17,527 bases of DNA from Acidimicrobiia bacterium (GCA_020352575.1 CP070681.1:1342767-1360293); one strand, 5' to 3'; counted from the stretch's first letter, positions 1 through 7,605 are shown. Made by a program: numbers and translations. Notes: a model not told the origin generated them from the letters alone.

Positions 1-1063
1 CCCAACCGGGGATCAGGAGGCCGGATTCCTCATCGGCGACACCGAACACGAGACCTCCCACCTTGGCGGCGATCACCGGCGTCGCGCACGCCTGGGCCTC
101 GACGGCTACGAGCCCGAAGGATTCCGACCGAGATGGGCAGAGCACGACATCGGCCGCGCGGTAGAAGTCCACGAGGTCGGCATGGGGTTGGGCCGGCCAG
201 AACGTGACGGCGCCGGCCAGGTCCGCTTCCTCGGCCCGAGCGTGGAGGCGTTCCGCCTCCACGTGCCCGGCGATCCCCGACGGGCCGCCCACGACGAGGA
301 GCCGAAGGTCGGGCATCCGCTGCCTCGAAAGTGCCACAGCCTCGAGCGCCACATCGGCGCCCTTGAGCGGTTGGATCCTGCCGACGAAGAGGGCGATCGG
401 TCCCTCCCCGAGGCCGAGCCGCTCCCTCGCAGCCTCGTTGTCACCGGGGTGGAAGACTTCGTGTGAGATCCCCGGTGGGTTCATGCACAGGCGGGTCGGG
501 TCGGCGCCGTAGTGCTCGAGGAGGTCCTTCGCCTCGGCCGGTGTGGAGGAGATGACGCAGTCGGATCCCGCGATCACTTCCTGCTCCGTGCGGATGCGCA
601 CCGACGACGAGGGCTGGTCGTCGGGACGGCGGGTGAGGTCCTTCACACGTCCGAGCGTGTGGAACGAGTTCGCAAGTGGTACGCCGAGCGCTTCCTTCAT
701 GCCGAGCCCGACCCGACCGGACAACCAGTAGTGGCTGTGGAGCAGGTCGTAGGCATAGCCCGCCTCGGCCGCGAAGCGCAGCGCGTCGTCCGTGAACGCG
801 AGGACGTACTCGGCGAGCGCTCCGATCGGGAGCCGCTCGGCGGGCCCGGCGTCGATGTGCACGACCCGGTAGCGGTCCGTCACGCGCACCTCGTCCGGGA
901 GGCCGGGGTCGTCGCGCCGCGTGTAGACGTCGACGGACACACCGCGGGCGCCGATCTCGCGGGCGAGCTCATCGATGTACACGTTCATCCCACCCGCGTC
1001 GCCGCTTCCCGGCGTGAGGAGTGGGGAGGTGTGGACACTGAGGTAGCCGACCGAGGAGATCAC
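1..1063 (-). CDS. mshA: MshA-like GT4 glycosyltransferase (D-inositol-3-phosphate glycosyltransferase), C-terminus cut by window edge
   Basis: MshA transfers GlcNAc from UDP-GlcNAc to 1L-inositol-1-phosphate, the first step of mycothiol synthesis in the cytoplasm. The visible 354 residues show a GT-B fold. The N-terminal domain carries HTSPLLTPGSGDAGGMNVY (residues 11-29) and HSHYWLSG (109-116), both close to mycobacterial MshA. The C-terminal domain carries FVGRIQPLKG and the GT4 signature SESFGLVAVEAQAC. The start is GTG at 1063-1061, giving a GTGA 4-base overlap with the stop of the upstream acetyltransferase gene, so the two are probably translationally coupled. The protein continues past base 1; MshA proteins are usually about 420-480 residues, so roughly the last 60-120 are missing. 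No mshB, mshC or mshD is in the window. A related sucrose-phosphate-synthase-like or other GT4 enzyme is the main alternative. Confidence 0.8.
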   Translation of the reverse strand, partial: MISSVGYLSVHTSPLLTPGSGDAGGMNVYIDELAREIGARGVSVDVYTRRDDPGLPDEVRVTDRYRVVHIDAGPAERLPIGALAEYVLAFTDDALRFAAEAGYAYDLLHSHYWLSGRVGLGMKEALGVPLANSFHTLGRVKDLTRRPDDQPSSSVRIRTEQEVIAGSDCVISSTPAEAKDLLEHYGADPTRLCMNPPGISHEVFHPGDNEAARERLGLGEGPIALFVGRIQPLKGADVALEAVALSRQRMPDLRLLVVGGPSGIAGHVEAERLHARAEEADLAGAVTFWPAQPHADLVDFYRAADVVLCPSRSESFGLVAVEAQACATPVIAAKVGGLVFGVADEESGLLIPGW

Positions 1064-1920
1064 GGCGACGCCACCTCGAAGAGCGGCCTCGGCTCCGCGC
1101 CGAGCCGGAACTTGTACGGCTCGTCGCCCTTGAGGAAGTCGAAGAGCATCTGCCCCTCCTCGATGGCGAACTCGATGAGCGAGGCGATGAGGACGACCCC
1201 GGGCGACGCCTCCCAGAACGACCGGTCGAAGGCAGAGTTGTAGAGGTAGTACCCGTCGTCGCCGTGGAACGAAAGACCCGCCGCGGCCATGGCGCCGTCC
1301 GGCGTGAGGATGGCGTCGAGGCCCCATCCCTCCAGCGCCATGACGTCGGCGAAGTAGTCCGCCATGGCGTCCGTCATGAACGCGCCCTTCTCACCCGCAC
1401 TCGTGCGGTGGAGCGCAACGAACTCTGACAAGCGGTCGGCATCATCCTCGAACCGTGCGATGCGAGCAGGGCCGACGAGCTCCTCGTAGCGGCGACGCTT
1501 GCGTCGGGTCTCGTGCCGCTCCTTCTTGCCGATCGATGCAAGCCACTCGTCGAACGAACCGGGGAGGGTCAGGACCGCCGCAACGTCCTGTTCCTGGGTG
1601 GTGACGTCCCGGCCACTCGCCCGGAGGGCGTCGGCAAGCGAGTCGGCGAGCTCGCCGGGGAGGGAATCGATCCGTACCGGTCGATCACCGACCAACCGCA
1701 CCAGCACCTCCACGCCCGAGGGCCCCCTGGGCGACCGGTAGTCGACGAGGTCGCGGTGACCGACGCCCATCGCCACCCCCTCGACGACCTCGACACTTGC
1801 GCCACCGTCTCCGTCGTCCAACGATTCGACGGTGCCGCGCGGCCAATGCCGGTGCAGCACGTCGAGGAACCCGGGGCGGCCGAAGGGCCCCACATGGGTC
1901 GCCGTCGGCGTCACCTCCAT
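1060..1920 (-). CDS. CelD/BcsL-like GNAT acyltransferase
   Basis: This is a 286-residue soluble protein of the Acetyltransf_6 (CelD/BcsL, FemAB-like GNAT) type. Such enzymes move acyl or aminoacyl groups in cell-envelope or glycan pathways; the substrate here is not known. The N-terminal half is poorly conserved and is followed by a very basic helix (KKERHETRRKRRR, about 132-144). The C-terminal half holds the GNAT-like core and ends in FDFLKGDEPYKFRLGAE, a typical motif of this family. ATG at 1920 is preferred because GGAAG lies about 10 bases upstream. A GTG at 1941 would add 7 residues but has no ribosome-binding site. The start overlaps the end of the asparaginase gene by 10 bases, and the stop overlaps the glycosyltransferase start. 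The position next to an MshA-like enzyme suggests a sugar or thiol conjugate as substrate, but that is inference. Confidence 0.7.
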   Translation of the reverse strand: MEVTPTATHVGPFGRPGFLDVLHRHWPRGTVESLDDGDGGASVEVVEGVAMGVGHRDLVDYRSPRGPSGVEVLVRLVGDRPVRIDSLPGELADSLADALRASGRDVTTQEQDVAAVLTLPGSFDEWLASIGKKERHETRRKRRRYEELVGPARIARFEDDADRLSEFVALHRTSAGEKGAFMTDAMADYFADVMALEGWGLDAILTPDGAMAAAGLSFHGDDGYYLYNSAFDRSFWEASPGVVLIASLIEFAIEEGQMLFDFLKGDEPYKFRLGAEPRPLFEVASP

Positions 1921-2846
1921 GTCACGTCCGCTTCCAGCCACCCGACCGTGCGGCCGCCGCCGAGCACCGGCTCCTCGAGCCCGGCGCGCAATCCGTCGGT
2001 GAGCAGGCCGAGCTCATCCAGGGCAGCAGCCGCAAGGGACGCCACCCCCCGGACCGAGCCATCCCACACCTTCAGGGCCACGCCGATTCCCTCGGAGGCG
2101 ACCGCGATGCCGAGGCACGCCTCGGCGCCGTACTTGGCAGCCCCGACCGCCGTGCCGATCAGCCCGTCCTCACGACCCTCACCACCGATGAGCACCGGGT
2201 TCGCCCCCATCGTGGCCCTCACCTCAGCCCGATCGGGGTCGGTGGCCAGCGCCGCAAACATCGTCGCGAGTTCGGTCGTGGACACCGTGTAGACGGGCGC
2301 CCCGCACCCATCCACGCCGGGCGTGCCCGCATCGCGGCGGAGGAGCCCCTCGACCTCCTCCCGGACGGCCACCTGCAGGGGATGGGCCGGGGACACGTAC
2401 GTCTCGATCGGAAGGTCCGAGGCAACGCAGCCCCGCAGCATCCCTGCGTGCTTCCCGGAGCAGTTGTGGAAGATGCGCTGTGGCAGCCGCGCCCCGGAAC
2501 GGACTGCCGCATCACGGCCTTCCGGCGAACTCGGCCAGGAGAGGGGCGTGGCGAGGACCGACTCGTCGATACCGACCTCTTCGAGCATCCGTCGCACCAC
2601 CTCGAGATGACGGGGCGTCGCGGCGTGGGAGGCGCAGGCGAGGGCCAGCGTCTCACCTTCGAGGGCGGCGCCGAACCGCTGGGAGACCTGCGCCTGGAAC
2701 GGCTTCAGCGACGAGCGGGCGAAGAAGGCCCTGTCCACGTCGCCCGCAGCACGAAGGAGGTTGCCGTCGGCATCGACGATGGCGATCGATCCCTGGTGGA
2801 CCGCTTCCACCCGACCGCTCCGGACGACCCGGACCTCGGCGTTCAC
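1911..2846 (-). CDS. Type II asparaginase (Rhizobium ReAV-like family, PF06089)
   Basis: The 311-residue protein belongs to the ReAV-like asparaginase family, unrelated to the E. coli enzymes, which hydrolyses L-asparagine to aspartate and ammonia. All family motifs are present: RSSLKPFQ (44-51) with the Ser45/Lys48 pair, SH at 73-74, NCSGKH (128-133) with Cys129 and Lys132, and DGCGAP (179-184) with Cys181. These match the zinc and catalytic residues described for the Rhizobium etli enzyme (Ser48, Lys51, Cys135, Lys138, Cys189). There is no signal peptide, so it should be cytoplasmic. The start is GTG at 2846, overlapping the stop of the RsiG-like gene as GTGA, which fixes the start and implies coupling. 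Its role in an operon with wall and sigma-control genes is not obvious. Confidence 0.9.
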   Translation of the reverse strand: MNAEVRVVRSGRVEAVHQGSIAIVDADGNLLRAAGDVDRAFFARSSLKPFQAQVSQRFGAALEGETLALACASHAATPRHLEVVRRMLEEVGIDESVLATPLSWPSSPEGRDAAVRSGARLPQRIFHNCSGKHAGMLRGCVASDLPIETYVSPAHPLQVAVREEVEGLLRRDAGTPGVDGCGAPVYTVSTTELATMFAALATDPDRAEVRATMGANPVLIGGEGREDGLIGTAVGAAKYGAEACLGIAVASEGIGVALKVWDGSVRGVASLAAAALDELGLLTDGLRAGLEEPVLGGGRTVGWLEADVTWR

Positions 2847-3352
2847 GCCGGGTCGGACGCGACGTGCCGTCCTGCGATCTCCGTGACGAGCGCGTCATGG
2901 ATCCCATGGAGCGCAGAGCGCTGCCCGGAGATCTGCTCCTCCAGGGCGCCGAGCTCCTCGAGCGCGAGCGAGAGCTCGTCGTCCCCGAGCTCGGGGAGGC
3001 GGGTCAGGACGTCGTCGTCCATGACCCGGGCGAAGCGTCGCTCGACCTCTGGCAGCTCGGGTGCGAAGTCCGCGTGGAGGCGGTCGAGCGCGTTGCCGTT
3101 GCCACCCCCGGTGCCGGAGGCAAGCAGTTCGGGAAGCGCCTCGATGATGGAGCGGGAGTCCTCACCGTTCCGACGACGCTGCTCGAACCGCAGCACGTCG
3201 AGGCGACCATGGAGCACCCGGCGGTAGAACGAGAGCTCGTTCTCCAGGTCGTCCACCTCGTGTCGCATGTCGCCGAGTTCCTCGAGCGAACGGGCGTCGA
3301 GCGCGTCGAGGTACTCGGGGTCGAGGACGACATCGATCCGGCGGCGCATCAT
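2843..3352 (-). CDS. rsiG: RsiG-like anti-sigma factor with two c-di-GMP signature motifs
   Basis: This 169-residue helical protein resembles RsiG, which in Streptomyces holds sigma factor WhiG inactive when loaded with cyclic di-GMP. The RsiG c-di-GMP signature is E-x3-S-x2-R-x3-Q-x3-D, two copies per chain in Streptomyces. Here copy 1 is E37, S41, R44, H48, D52 and copy 2 is E138, S142, R145, H149, D153. The spacing is exact in both, with His in place of Gln both times. A linker rich in Gly and acidic residues (about 77-125) separates the two helical hairpins. There is no membrane segment. The first of two adjacent ATGs (3352) is used, 5 bases after the stop of the peptidase gene; the end overlaps the asparaginase start (GTGA). 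No whiG-like sigma gene is visible. Family assignment is fairly sure; ligand binding is inferred. Confidence 0.75.
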   Translation of the reverse strand: MMRRRIDVVLDPEYLDALDARSLEELGDMRHEVDDLENELSFYRRVLHGRLDVLRFEQRRRNGEDSRSIIEALPELLASGTGGGNGNALDRLHADFAPELPEVERRFARVMDDDVLTRLPELGDDELSLALEELGALEEQISGQRSALHGIHDALVTEIAGRHVASDPA

Positions 3353-3357
3353 GGCGA

Positions 3358-4446
3358 TCAGCAGTTCCTGGAGAGCGTGGGGTACGGGTTCACCCAGTTG
3401 GAGACCCAGATGCCGAAGTGTAGGTGGGGACGCCCCCCCCTCGCATTCCCCGTGTCGCCGTTGTACCCGACGATGTCGCCCTTGTCGACGCGTGCGCCGG
3501 TCTGGATCCCGGGACCGAGCGCCGAGAGGTGGGCGTAGTAGAAGTTGACCCCGTAGTCGCTGTTGATCCAGACGGTGATCCCGCCGAGGCCGCCGTTGCC
3601 GGTCCGCACGGTGCCACTCGCCACCGCCTGCAATGGCTGGCCCATCGGGGCGAAGAGGTCCGTGCCCTTGTGCGAACGACCTCCCGAACGGGGGAAGCCC
3701 CAGTCGTTGATGAACGAGTGGGTGCTCGTCATCGGACAGATGAATCCCGGGGTGGCATTGGACGGCAACCCGCCCGCTGCACCGGCCCGGCGAGCTGCCT
3801 CGAGCGCACGACGGCGGGCGAGTTCGGCCTCGTACTCGGCCTGTGCCGATCGGCACTCCGAAGAGAGCTCGGAACGCTTCTCCTCCGCCTGCTCCAGCAG
3901 GGTGTAGATGATGTCGTACCGCTCGGCGATCTCGCCCTCGAGGTCCTCCAGGTCGACCCGGGTGGCCTTCAACTCCTCCTGCAGCTCGAGCGTGTTCGCA
4001 GAGAGCGCGTTGAGTCGATCGATCGAGCCGATGTCCTCCTCGGCGGCGCTGGCAAGCATCTCCTGTCCGGCGATGACCTGGCTGACGTCGTTCGCGACGA
4101 AGAACACCCCGGTGAACGACTGCCCACCCGCCATGTAGAGGTCAACCGCCCGATCGAGCACCGACTCGCGCATGTCCCGGATCTCCGCCTGGTACTCGTC
4201 GACCTGGGCACGGAGGGTGACGTCCTTGGCGAGGGCGGTCTCGACGCGTCCCCGGATCTCCGCGAGTTCCCCCGTGACCACATCAGCCCGGCCCTTGGCC
4301 GCCAGGTAATCCTGATAGGCCTCGCGCGAGGCAGCACAGGCCTCATCGACCTCTGCTTTCGTGATCGAGCGAGCGGGCGAGGCGATCGAGAACGTCCCGG
4401 CCAGGACGAGCAGGGCCACCGATGCCGCAACCACCTTGCGCACCAT
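3358..4446 (-). CDS. Secreted coiled-coil M23 metallopeptidase (EnvC/NlpD-like)
   Basis: The 362-residue protein is an exported peptidoglycan endopeptidase or amidase activator of the LytM/M23 type. Residues 1-26 form a signal peptide (basic start, hydrophobic core, cleavage near SPARS). Residues about 30-105 and 140-220 are charged helical coiled coils as in EnvC. The M23 domain fills the C-terminus with the full zinc set: HKGTD (His259, Asp263), His306 in YYAHLS, and HLH (His341, His343). It should therefore be enzymatically active rather than a degenerate activator. It is the first gene of the minus-strand operon that continues with the RsiG-like gene. A TAGCCT -10 element lies 7 bases before the ATG with no ribosome-binding site, suggesting a leaderless mRNA. 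The role in wall turnover or division is inferred from the family. Confidence 0.9.
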   Translation of the reverse strand: MVRKVVAASVALLVLAGTFSIASPARSITKAEVDEACAASREAYQDYLAAKGRADVVTGELAEIRGRVETALAKDVTLRAQVDEYQAEIRDMRESVLDRAVDLYMAGGQSFTGVFFVANDVSQVIAGQEMLASAAEEDIGSIDRLNALSANTLELQEELKATRVDLEDLEGEIAERYDIIYTLLEQAEEKRSELSSECRSAQAEYEAELARRRALEAARRAGAAGGLPSNATPGFICPMTSTHSFINDWGFPRSGGRSHKGTDLFAPMGQPLQAVASGTVRTGNGGLGGITVWINSDYGVNFYYAHLSALGPGIQTGARVDKGDIVGYNGDTGNARGGRPHLHFGIWVSNWVNPYPTLSRNC

Positions 4447-4453
4447 GGGGTGC

Positions 4454-4459
4454 AGGCTA
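4454..4459 (-). promoter_or_regulatory. -10 element TAGCCT of a leaderless promoter for the M23 operon
   Basis: On the minus strand TAGCCT is followed by 7 bases and then the ATG at 4446. That spacing places the transcription start at or next to the start codon. No Shine-Dalgarno sequence is present. A short inverted repeat GGCTAC (4455-4460) / GTAGCC (4474-4479) overlaps the element. Confidence 0.6.
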
Positions 4460-4518
4460 CCGACGGGGGTGGTGTAGCCAGGGGAGGCAGGGCTCTGCGC
4501 CGCCCATCAGAGGCGCCC

Positions 4519-4524
4519 TACCCT
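4519..4524 (+). promoter_or_regulatory. -10 element TACCCT of a leaderless promoter for the class V aminotransferase
   Basis: TACCCT is followed by 6 bases (GCTGTC) and the ATG at 4531. There is no Shine-Dalgarno sequence, so the mRNA probably starts at the start codon. The 84-base gap from 4447 to 4530 is a divergent promoter shared with the M23 operon. Confidence 0.6.
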
Positions 4525-4530
4525 GCTGTC

Positions 4531-6195
4531 ATGTCCTCGCTCATCGAGACGATTCGCCGGTCCGTGATCGGGTCGCGGGAGATCGTGCAGGGCCCCTTCG
4601 GCCCGACCCCGGTCATCTACGCCGACTACACCGCATCGGGCCGCGCCCTGTCGTTCATCGAGGACTACATCCGCGACGCCGTCCTGCCGCTGTACGCCAA
4701 CACGCACACCGAGTCATCGGGGACCGGGCTGCAAACGACGCGGTTCCGGGAGGAGGCTCGCGAGATCATCCGACGCTGCTTCGGGGCCACCGACGAACAC
4801 GCCGTGCTGTTCACCGGGAGTGGGAGCACCGGGGCGATCGACCGGCTCGTCGGGGTCATGGGCCTCCGCGTGCCGTCGGAGCTCGAGGACCGCTACGGGT
4901 TCGGCGCCAGCATCCCCGACGAGCAACGCCCGGTCGTCTTCATCGGTCCGTTCGAGCACCACTCGAACGAACTGCCGTGGCGAGAGTCCATCGCCGACGT
5001 CGTGCAGATCCATGAAGACCGAGACGGCCACATCGACCTCGACGAGCTCGAGCGGCAGCTGGTCGCCCACGCCGACCGGCCGCTGAAGATCGGTTCGTTC
5101 TCCGCCGCTTCGAACGTGACCGGGATCATCTCGGACACGACCGCCATTTCGAAGTTGCTCCACGAGCACGGCGCCCTCTCGTTCTGGGACTTCGCCGCCG
5201 CCGCTCCGTACGTGGGCATCGAGATGCGCAGCCCGGAGGGTGGCAACCTCGACTACAAGGACGCCGTATTCGTGTCCCCCCACAAGCTGATCGGCGGACC
5301 CGGGACCCCTGGCCTACTGGTGGCCCGCAAGGACCTGTTCCGGAACCGAGTCCCCGACGTCCCGGGTGGCGGGACGGTCTGGTACGTGAACCCCGACGAC
5401 CACCACTACTTCGATGACATCGAACACCGGGAAGAGGGCGGTACGCCGGCGATCGTCGAGTCGATCCGTGCGGGCCTCATCTTCCAACTCAAGGAGGCGG
5501 TCGGACCAGAGGTCATCCAGGCCCGGGAGGAACGCCTCGTCCACCGGGCGATCCACGAGTGGGAACAGCAGCCTGCGATCGAGGTGCTCGGGAGCCATGA
5601 AGCGGAGCGCCTGTCGATCGTCTCGTTCGTCATCCGGCACGAGAAGGGGTACCTCCACCACAACTTCGTGGTCGCCCTCCTCAACGACCTGTTCGGCATC
5701 CAGTCACGCGGTGGGTGCTCCTGCGCCGGGCCCTACGGCCATCGCCTCCTGGGCATCGACATCGAGACGTCCCACGAGTTCGAGCGGGAGATCGGCCGCG
5801 GGTGCGAAGGCATCAAGCCCGGCTGGGTGCGGGTGAACTTCAACTACTTCATCGACGAACAGACCTACGAGTACATCGTGAAGGCGGTGTCCCTCATCGC
5901 CGAGCACGGGGCGAACCTCCTGCCCGCCTACGACTTCGACCCCGCAACCGGCCTCTGGCGGCACCGCGGTGGGACCGCCGAGCCCCCGCTCAGCCTCCAT
6001 GACATCGACTACTCCGGGGGCGCCATGGAGTACCGGGCCCGTCGACACGAGTTCGCAGGGGAAGACCTCGCTGGCTACCTCGCGGCCGCCGAGGCGACCC
6101 TCCTCGCCGGTGCCACCACGACCCAACCGATGGACCTCGAGGTGACGGAGGACTTCGAGACGCTCCGTTGGTTCCCGCTCCCCGCCGATTCGTAG
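4531..6195 (+). CDS. Large class V aminotransferase / cysteine-desulfurase-like PLP enzyme
   Basis: This 554-residue enzyme has the PLP-dependent aminotransferase class V fold (NifS/SufS superfamily). Visible motifs are TASGRALSFIEDYI and NTHTESS near the N-terminus, FTGSGSTGAIDRL for phosphate binding, EHHSNELPW, WDFAAAAPYVGI with the PLP-ring Asp, and the Schiff-base lysine Lys252 in SPHKLIGGPGTPG. Near the SufS catalytic cysteine position it has SRGGCSCAGPYGH with Cys396 and Cys398 rather than a single Cys. About 100 C-terminal residues follow the usual end of the fold and make it longer than typical 400-residue desulfurases. The reaction may be cysteine or selenocysteine lyase-like, but the substrate is unknown. 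It stands alone, with no scaffold (IscU/SufU) or sulfur-acceptor gene beside it. Its stop is only 6 bases from the convergent crcB stop. The ATG at 4531 is set by the leaderless -10 element. Confidence 0.85.
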   Translation: MSSLIETIRRSVIGSREIVQGPFGPTPVIYADYTASGRALSFIEDYIRDAVLPLYANTHTESSGTGLQTTRFREEAREIIRRCFGATDEHAVLFTGSGSTGAIDRLVGVMGLRVPSELEDRYGFGASIPDEQRPVVFIGPFEHHSNELPWRESIADVVQIHEDRDGHIDLDELERQLVAHADRPLKIGSFSAASNVTGIISDTTAISKLLHEHGALSFWDFAAAAPYVGIEMRSPEGGNLDYKDAVFVSPHKLIGGPGTPGLLVARKDLFRNRVPDVPGGGTVWYVNPDDHHYFDDIEHREEGGTPAIVESIRAGLIFQLKEAVGPEVIQAREERLVHRAIHEWEQQPAIEVLGSHEAERLSIVSFVIRHEKGYLHHNFVVALLNDLFGIQSRGGCSCAGPYGHRLLGIDIETSHEFEREIGRGCEGIKPGWVRVNFNYFIDEQTYEYIVKAVSLIAEHGANLLPAYDFDPATGLWRHRGGTAEPPLSLHDIDYSGGAMEYRARRHEFAGEDLAGYLAAAEATLLAGATTTQPMDLEVTEDFETLRWFPLPADS

Positions 6196-6201
6196 GCGGG
6201 A

Positions 6202-6576
6202 TCAGCGGGCGGCGCGGCCGAGCGCCAGACCCGCAGCCACGGCGATGATGCCGAGCAGCACGGGGGCAACGAGGTTGAGTGCTGCCAGCATCGTCCGACC
6301 CTCGTCCCAGAGCCCGGCACTCTCGACGACCCACGTGGAGAACGTGGTGAAACCCCCGAGCAGCCCCGTCGTCAGCCCGATCCGCATGGGGTTGTCGAGG
6401 CCCTCGTGGGACGCCCACCACCCGGCGAGGAAGCCGAGCGCGCCTGCACCGACGACGTTGACGAGGGCTGTGGCCACCCACCCCTCCCCTCCGACCGAAA
6501 GCACGAGTCGCGACGCCCCGTAGCGGAGGGATGCGCCGAGTGCGCCGCCGAGGGCCACCGCCGCAGCGGTCACCAT
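6202..6576 (-). CDS. crcB: CrcB/FluC fluoride channel subunit
   Basis: CrcB (FluC) is a small four-helix membrane protein that forms a dual-topology dimer exporting fluoride. The 124-residue length fits. Family motifs are GGALGASLRYG (10-20), Asn40 in ATALVN, and GGFTTFSTW (74-82), which holds the Phe-box and polar-track residues. Four hydrophobic segments can be seen. The start codon overlaps the stop of the upstream fusion gene by one base (TGATG), so the two are one transcription and translation unit. Only one crcB copy is present, so it should be a homodimer unless a partner lies elsewhere. Because the unit appears leaderless, no fluoride riboswitch can precede it. Confidence 0.93.
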   Translation of the reverse strand: MVTAAAVALGGALGASLRYGASRLVLSVGGEGWVATALVNVVGAGALGFLAGWWASHEGLDNPMRIGLTTGLLGGFTTFSTWVVESAGLWDEGRTMLAALNLVAPVLLGIIAVAAGLALGRAAR

Positions 6577-7598
6577 CAGGTGAAGAAGGTGACGGCGAAC
6601 AGGTAGACGGCGCCCGCGATGACCGCGCCGTCGAGCGCAGGGAGGTAGCCGGGCAGGTCCTCTGCGAGGTAGAGCTCACCGGTGCGCCCCAGGGCACCCA
6701 GCGCCCGTCCCGCGATCACGGCGAGGGCGAGCAGGATCGAGACGAGGAGGAACCCCACGACCTGGATGTCCAGGAGGAGGGCCGAAACGAGGCCACCGAG
6801 GATGGTGCCGATCGCCCCCGCCACGAGCGGATCGAGCACGGCGATCGTGCGCACCGAGCGACTCGCCCCCGCGGCGATCGCGCCGAGGGCCACCATCACG
6901 AGGTACAGCCAGATGAGTGTCTGGCCACCCTCGGCCAACCGTACGGCCGCGAGGCTGCCGCCGCCGACCGCTGCCAGGGCCGAGACCATCATCGTCGTCG
7001 AGACGCTCGTGATCGATCGCGTGTCGGGGCGGAATGAGGCCAGGACGAGCGTGACCACGACGGAGAGCACGGCGGCGACCCCGATGCCCGTTGCGCCGGA
7101 ACCCCGGGCGGCGAACCACCAGCCCGCCGAGGTGCCGAGGAACACGACGGTCACCAGCGGCAATGCCCGCAAGCCGGTTCCGGTGTACCTCCCCTGCTCG
7201 ACCAGGTCCAGGGCCCACAGGCCGAGCACGCCGACGAGGACTGCGATGAACCATGCGGGAGAGTCGAAGGCGTTCGCCACTGCCAGCACCAGGCCCGCGG
7301 ACGCTGCCGCAACCGCAGGGAGCGGGACGCCCTGCGACGAGCTCTCGGCCTCGGGGAAGCCCGAGCCACCCGATACCGGCGGGATGATCGCCACCTCGTC
7401 GTCCGGCCCGACCGCCATCTCCGGCTCGGCTGGGTCGCCGTTGCGCCACACCCGGGCCACGTCGAGACCCTGCCGGAACGGGGCACCGTGCTCGGAGACG
7501 AGGACGTCGAGCACCTCGCCGACGGTCCCGGCGTCGACCTCGAGTCGACCGGATCCCGCGAGTTCACGGAGGTTGGCGAACAGCCGCACGGTTGCCAC
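6576..7598 (-). CDS. MoaD-like ubiquitin-fold domain fused to a polytopic membrane domain
   Basis: The 340-residue protein joins two parts in one reading frame. Residues 1-78 look like MoaD/ThiS: VRLFANLREL at the start, AGTVGEVLDVLV, then DDEVAIIPPVSGG ending in the Gly-Gly pair (77-78) that is the C-terminus in MoaD. After a short polar linker (79-91) come 8-9 hydrophobic segments to residue 337. The end of the membrane part (AEDLPGYLPALDGA) faintly resembles the CdsA cytidylyltransferase signature but lacks its PGHGG and DR residues, so it is probably not an active CdsA. The start is GTG at 7598, 7 bases after a TATCCT -10 element. It is coupled to crcB by a TGATG overlap. In the fusion Gly-Gly is internal, so sulfur transfer would need cleavage. 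The function is unknown. Confidence 0.8.
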   Translation of the reverse strand: MATVRLFANLRELAGSGRLEVDAGTVGEVLDVLVSEHGAPFRQGLDVARVWRNGDPAEPEMAVGPDDEVAIIPPVSGGSGFPEAESSSQGVPLPAVAAASAGLVLAVANAFDSPAWFIAVLVGVLGLWALDLVEQGRYTGTGLRALPLVTVVFLGTSAGWWFAARGSGATGIGVAAVLSVVVTLVLASFRPDTRSITSVSTTMMVSALAAVGGGSLAAVRLAEGGQTLIWLYLVMVALGAIAAGASRSVRTIAVLDPLVAGAIGTILGGLVSALLLDIQVVGFLLVSILLALAVIAGRALGALGRTGELYLAEDLPGYLPALDGAVIAGAVYLFAVTFFT

Positions 7599-7605
7599 GG
7601 CGAGG

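Noticed and set aside
1797..3227. Long plus-strand open frame opposite the asparaginase and RsiG-like genes
   Set aside because: It is rich in Arg, Pro and Ser with no recognisable domain, and lies antisense to genes with intact catalytic motifs. Such frames are expected in GC-rich coding DNA.
4480..4505. Short GCAG/CTGC hairpin in the gap before the aminotransferase gene
   Set aside because: The stem is only 4 bp and could easily occur by chance in this composition.
3424..4530. Upstream extension of the aminotransferase frame
   Set aside because: The open frame extends left over the M23 gene, but the leaderless -10 element and the family N-terminus place the start at 4531.
7360..7400. Possible frameshift joining separate moaD and membrane-protein genes
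   Set aside because: The frame is continuous through the Gly-Gly and linker without a stop or a start with ribosome-binding site for a second gene. A true fusion fits better, though a sequencing error cannot be excluded by eye.
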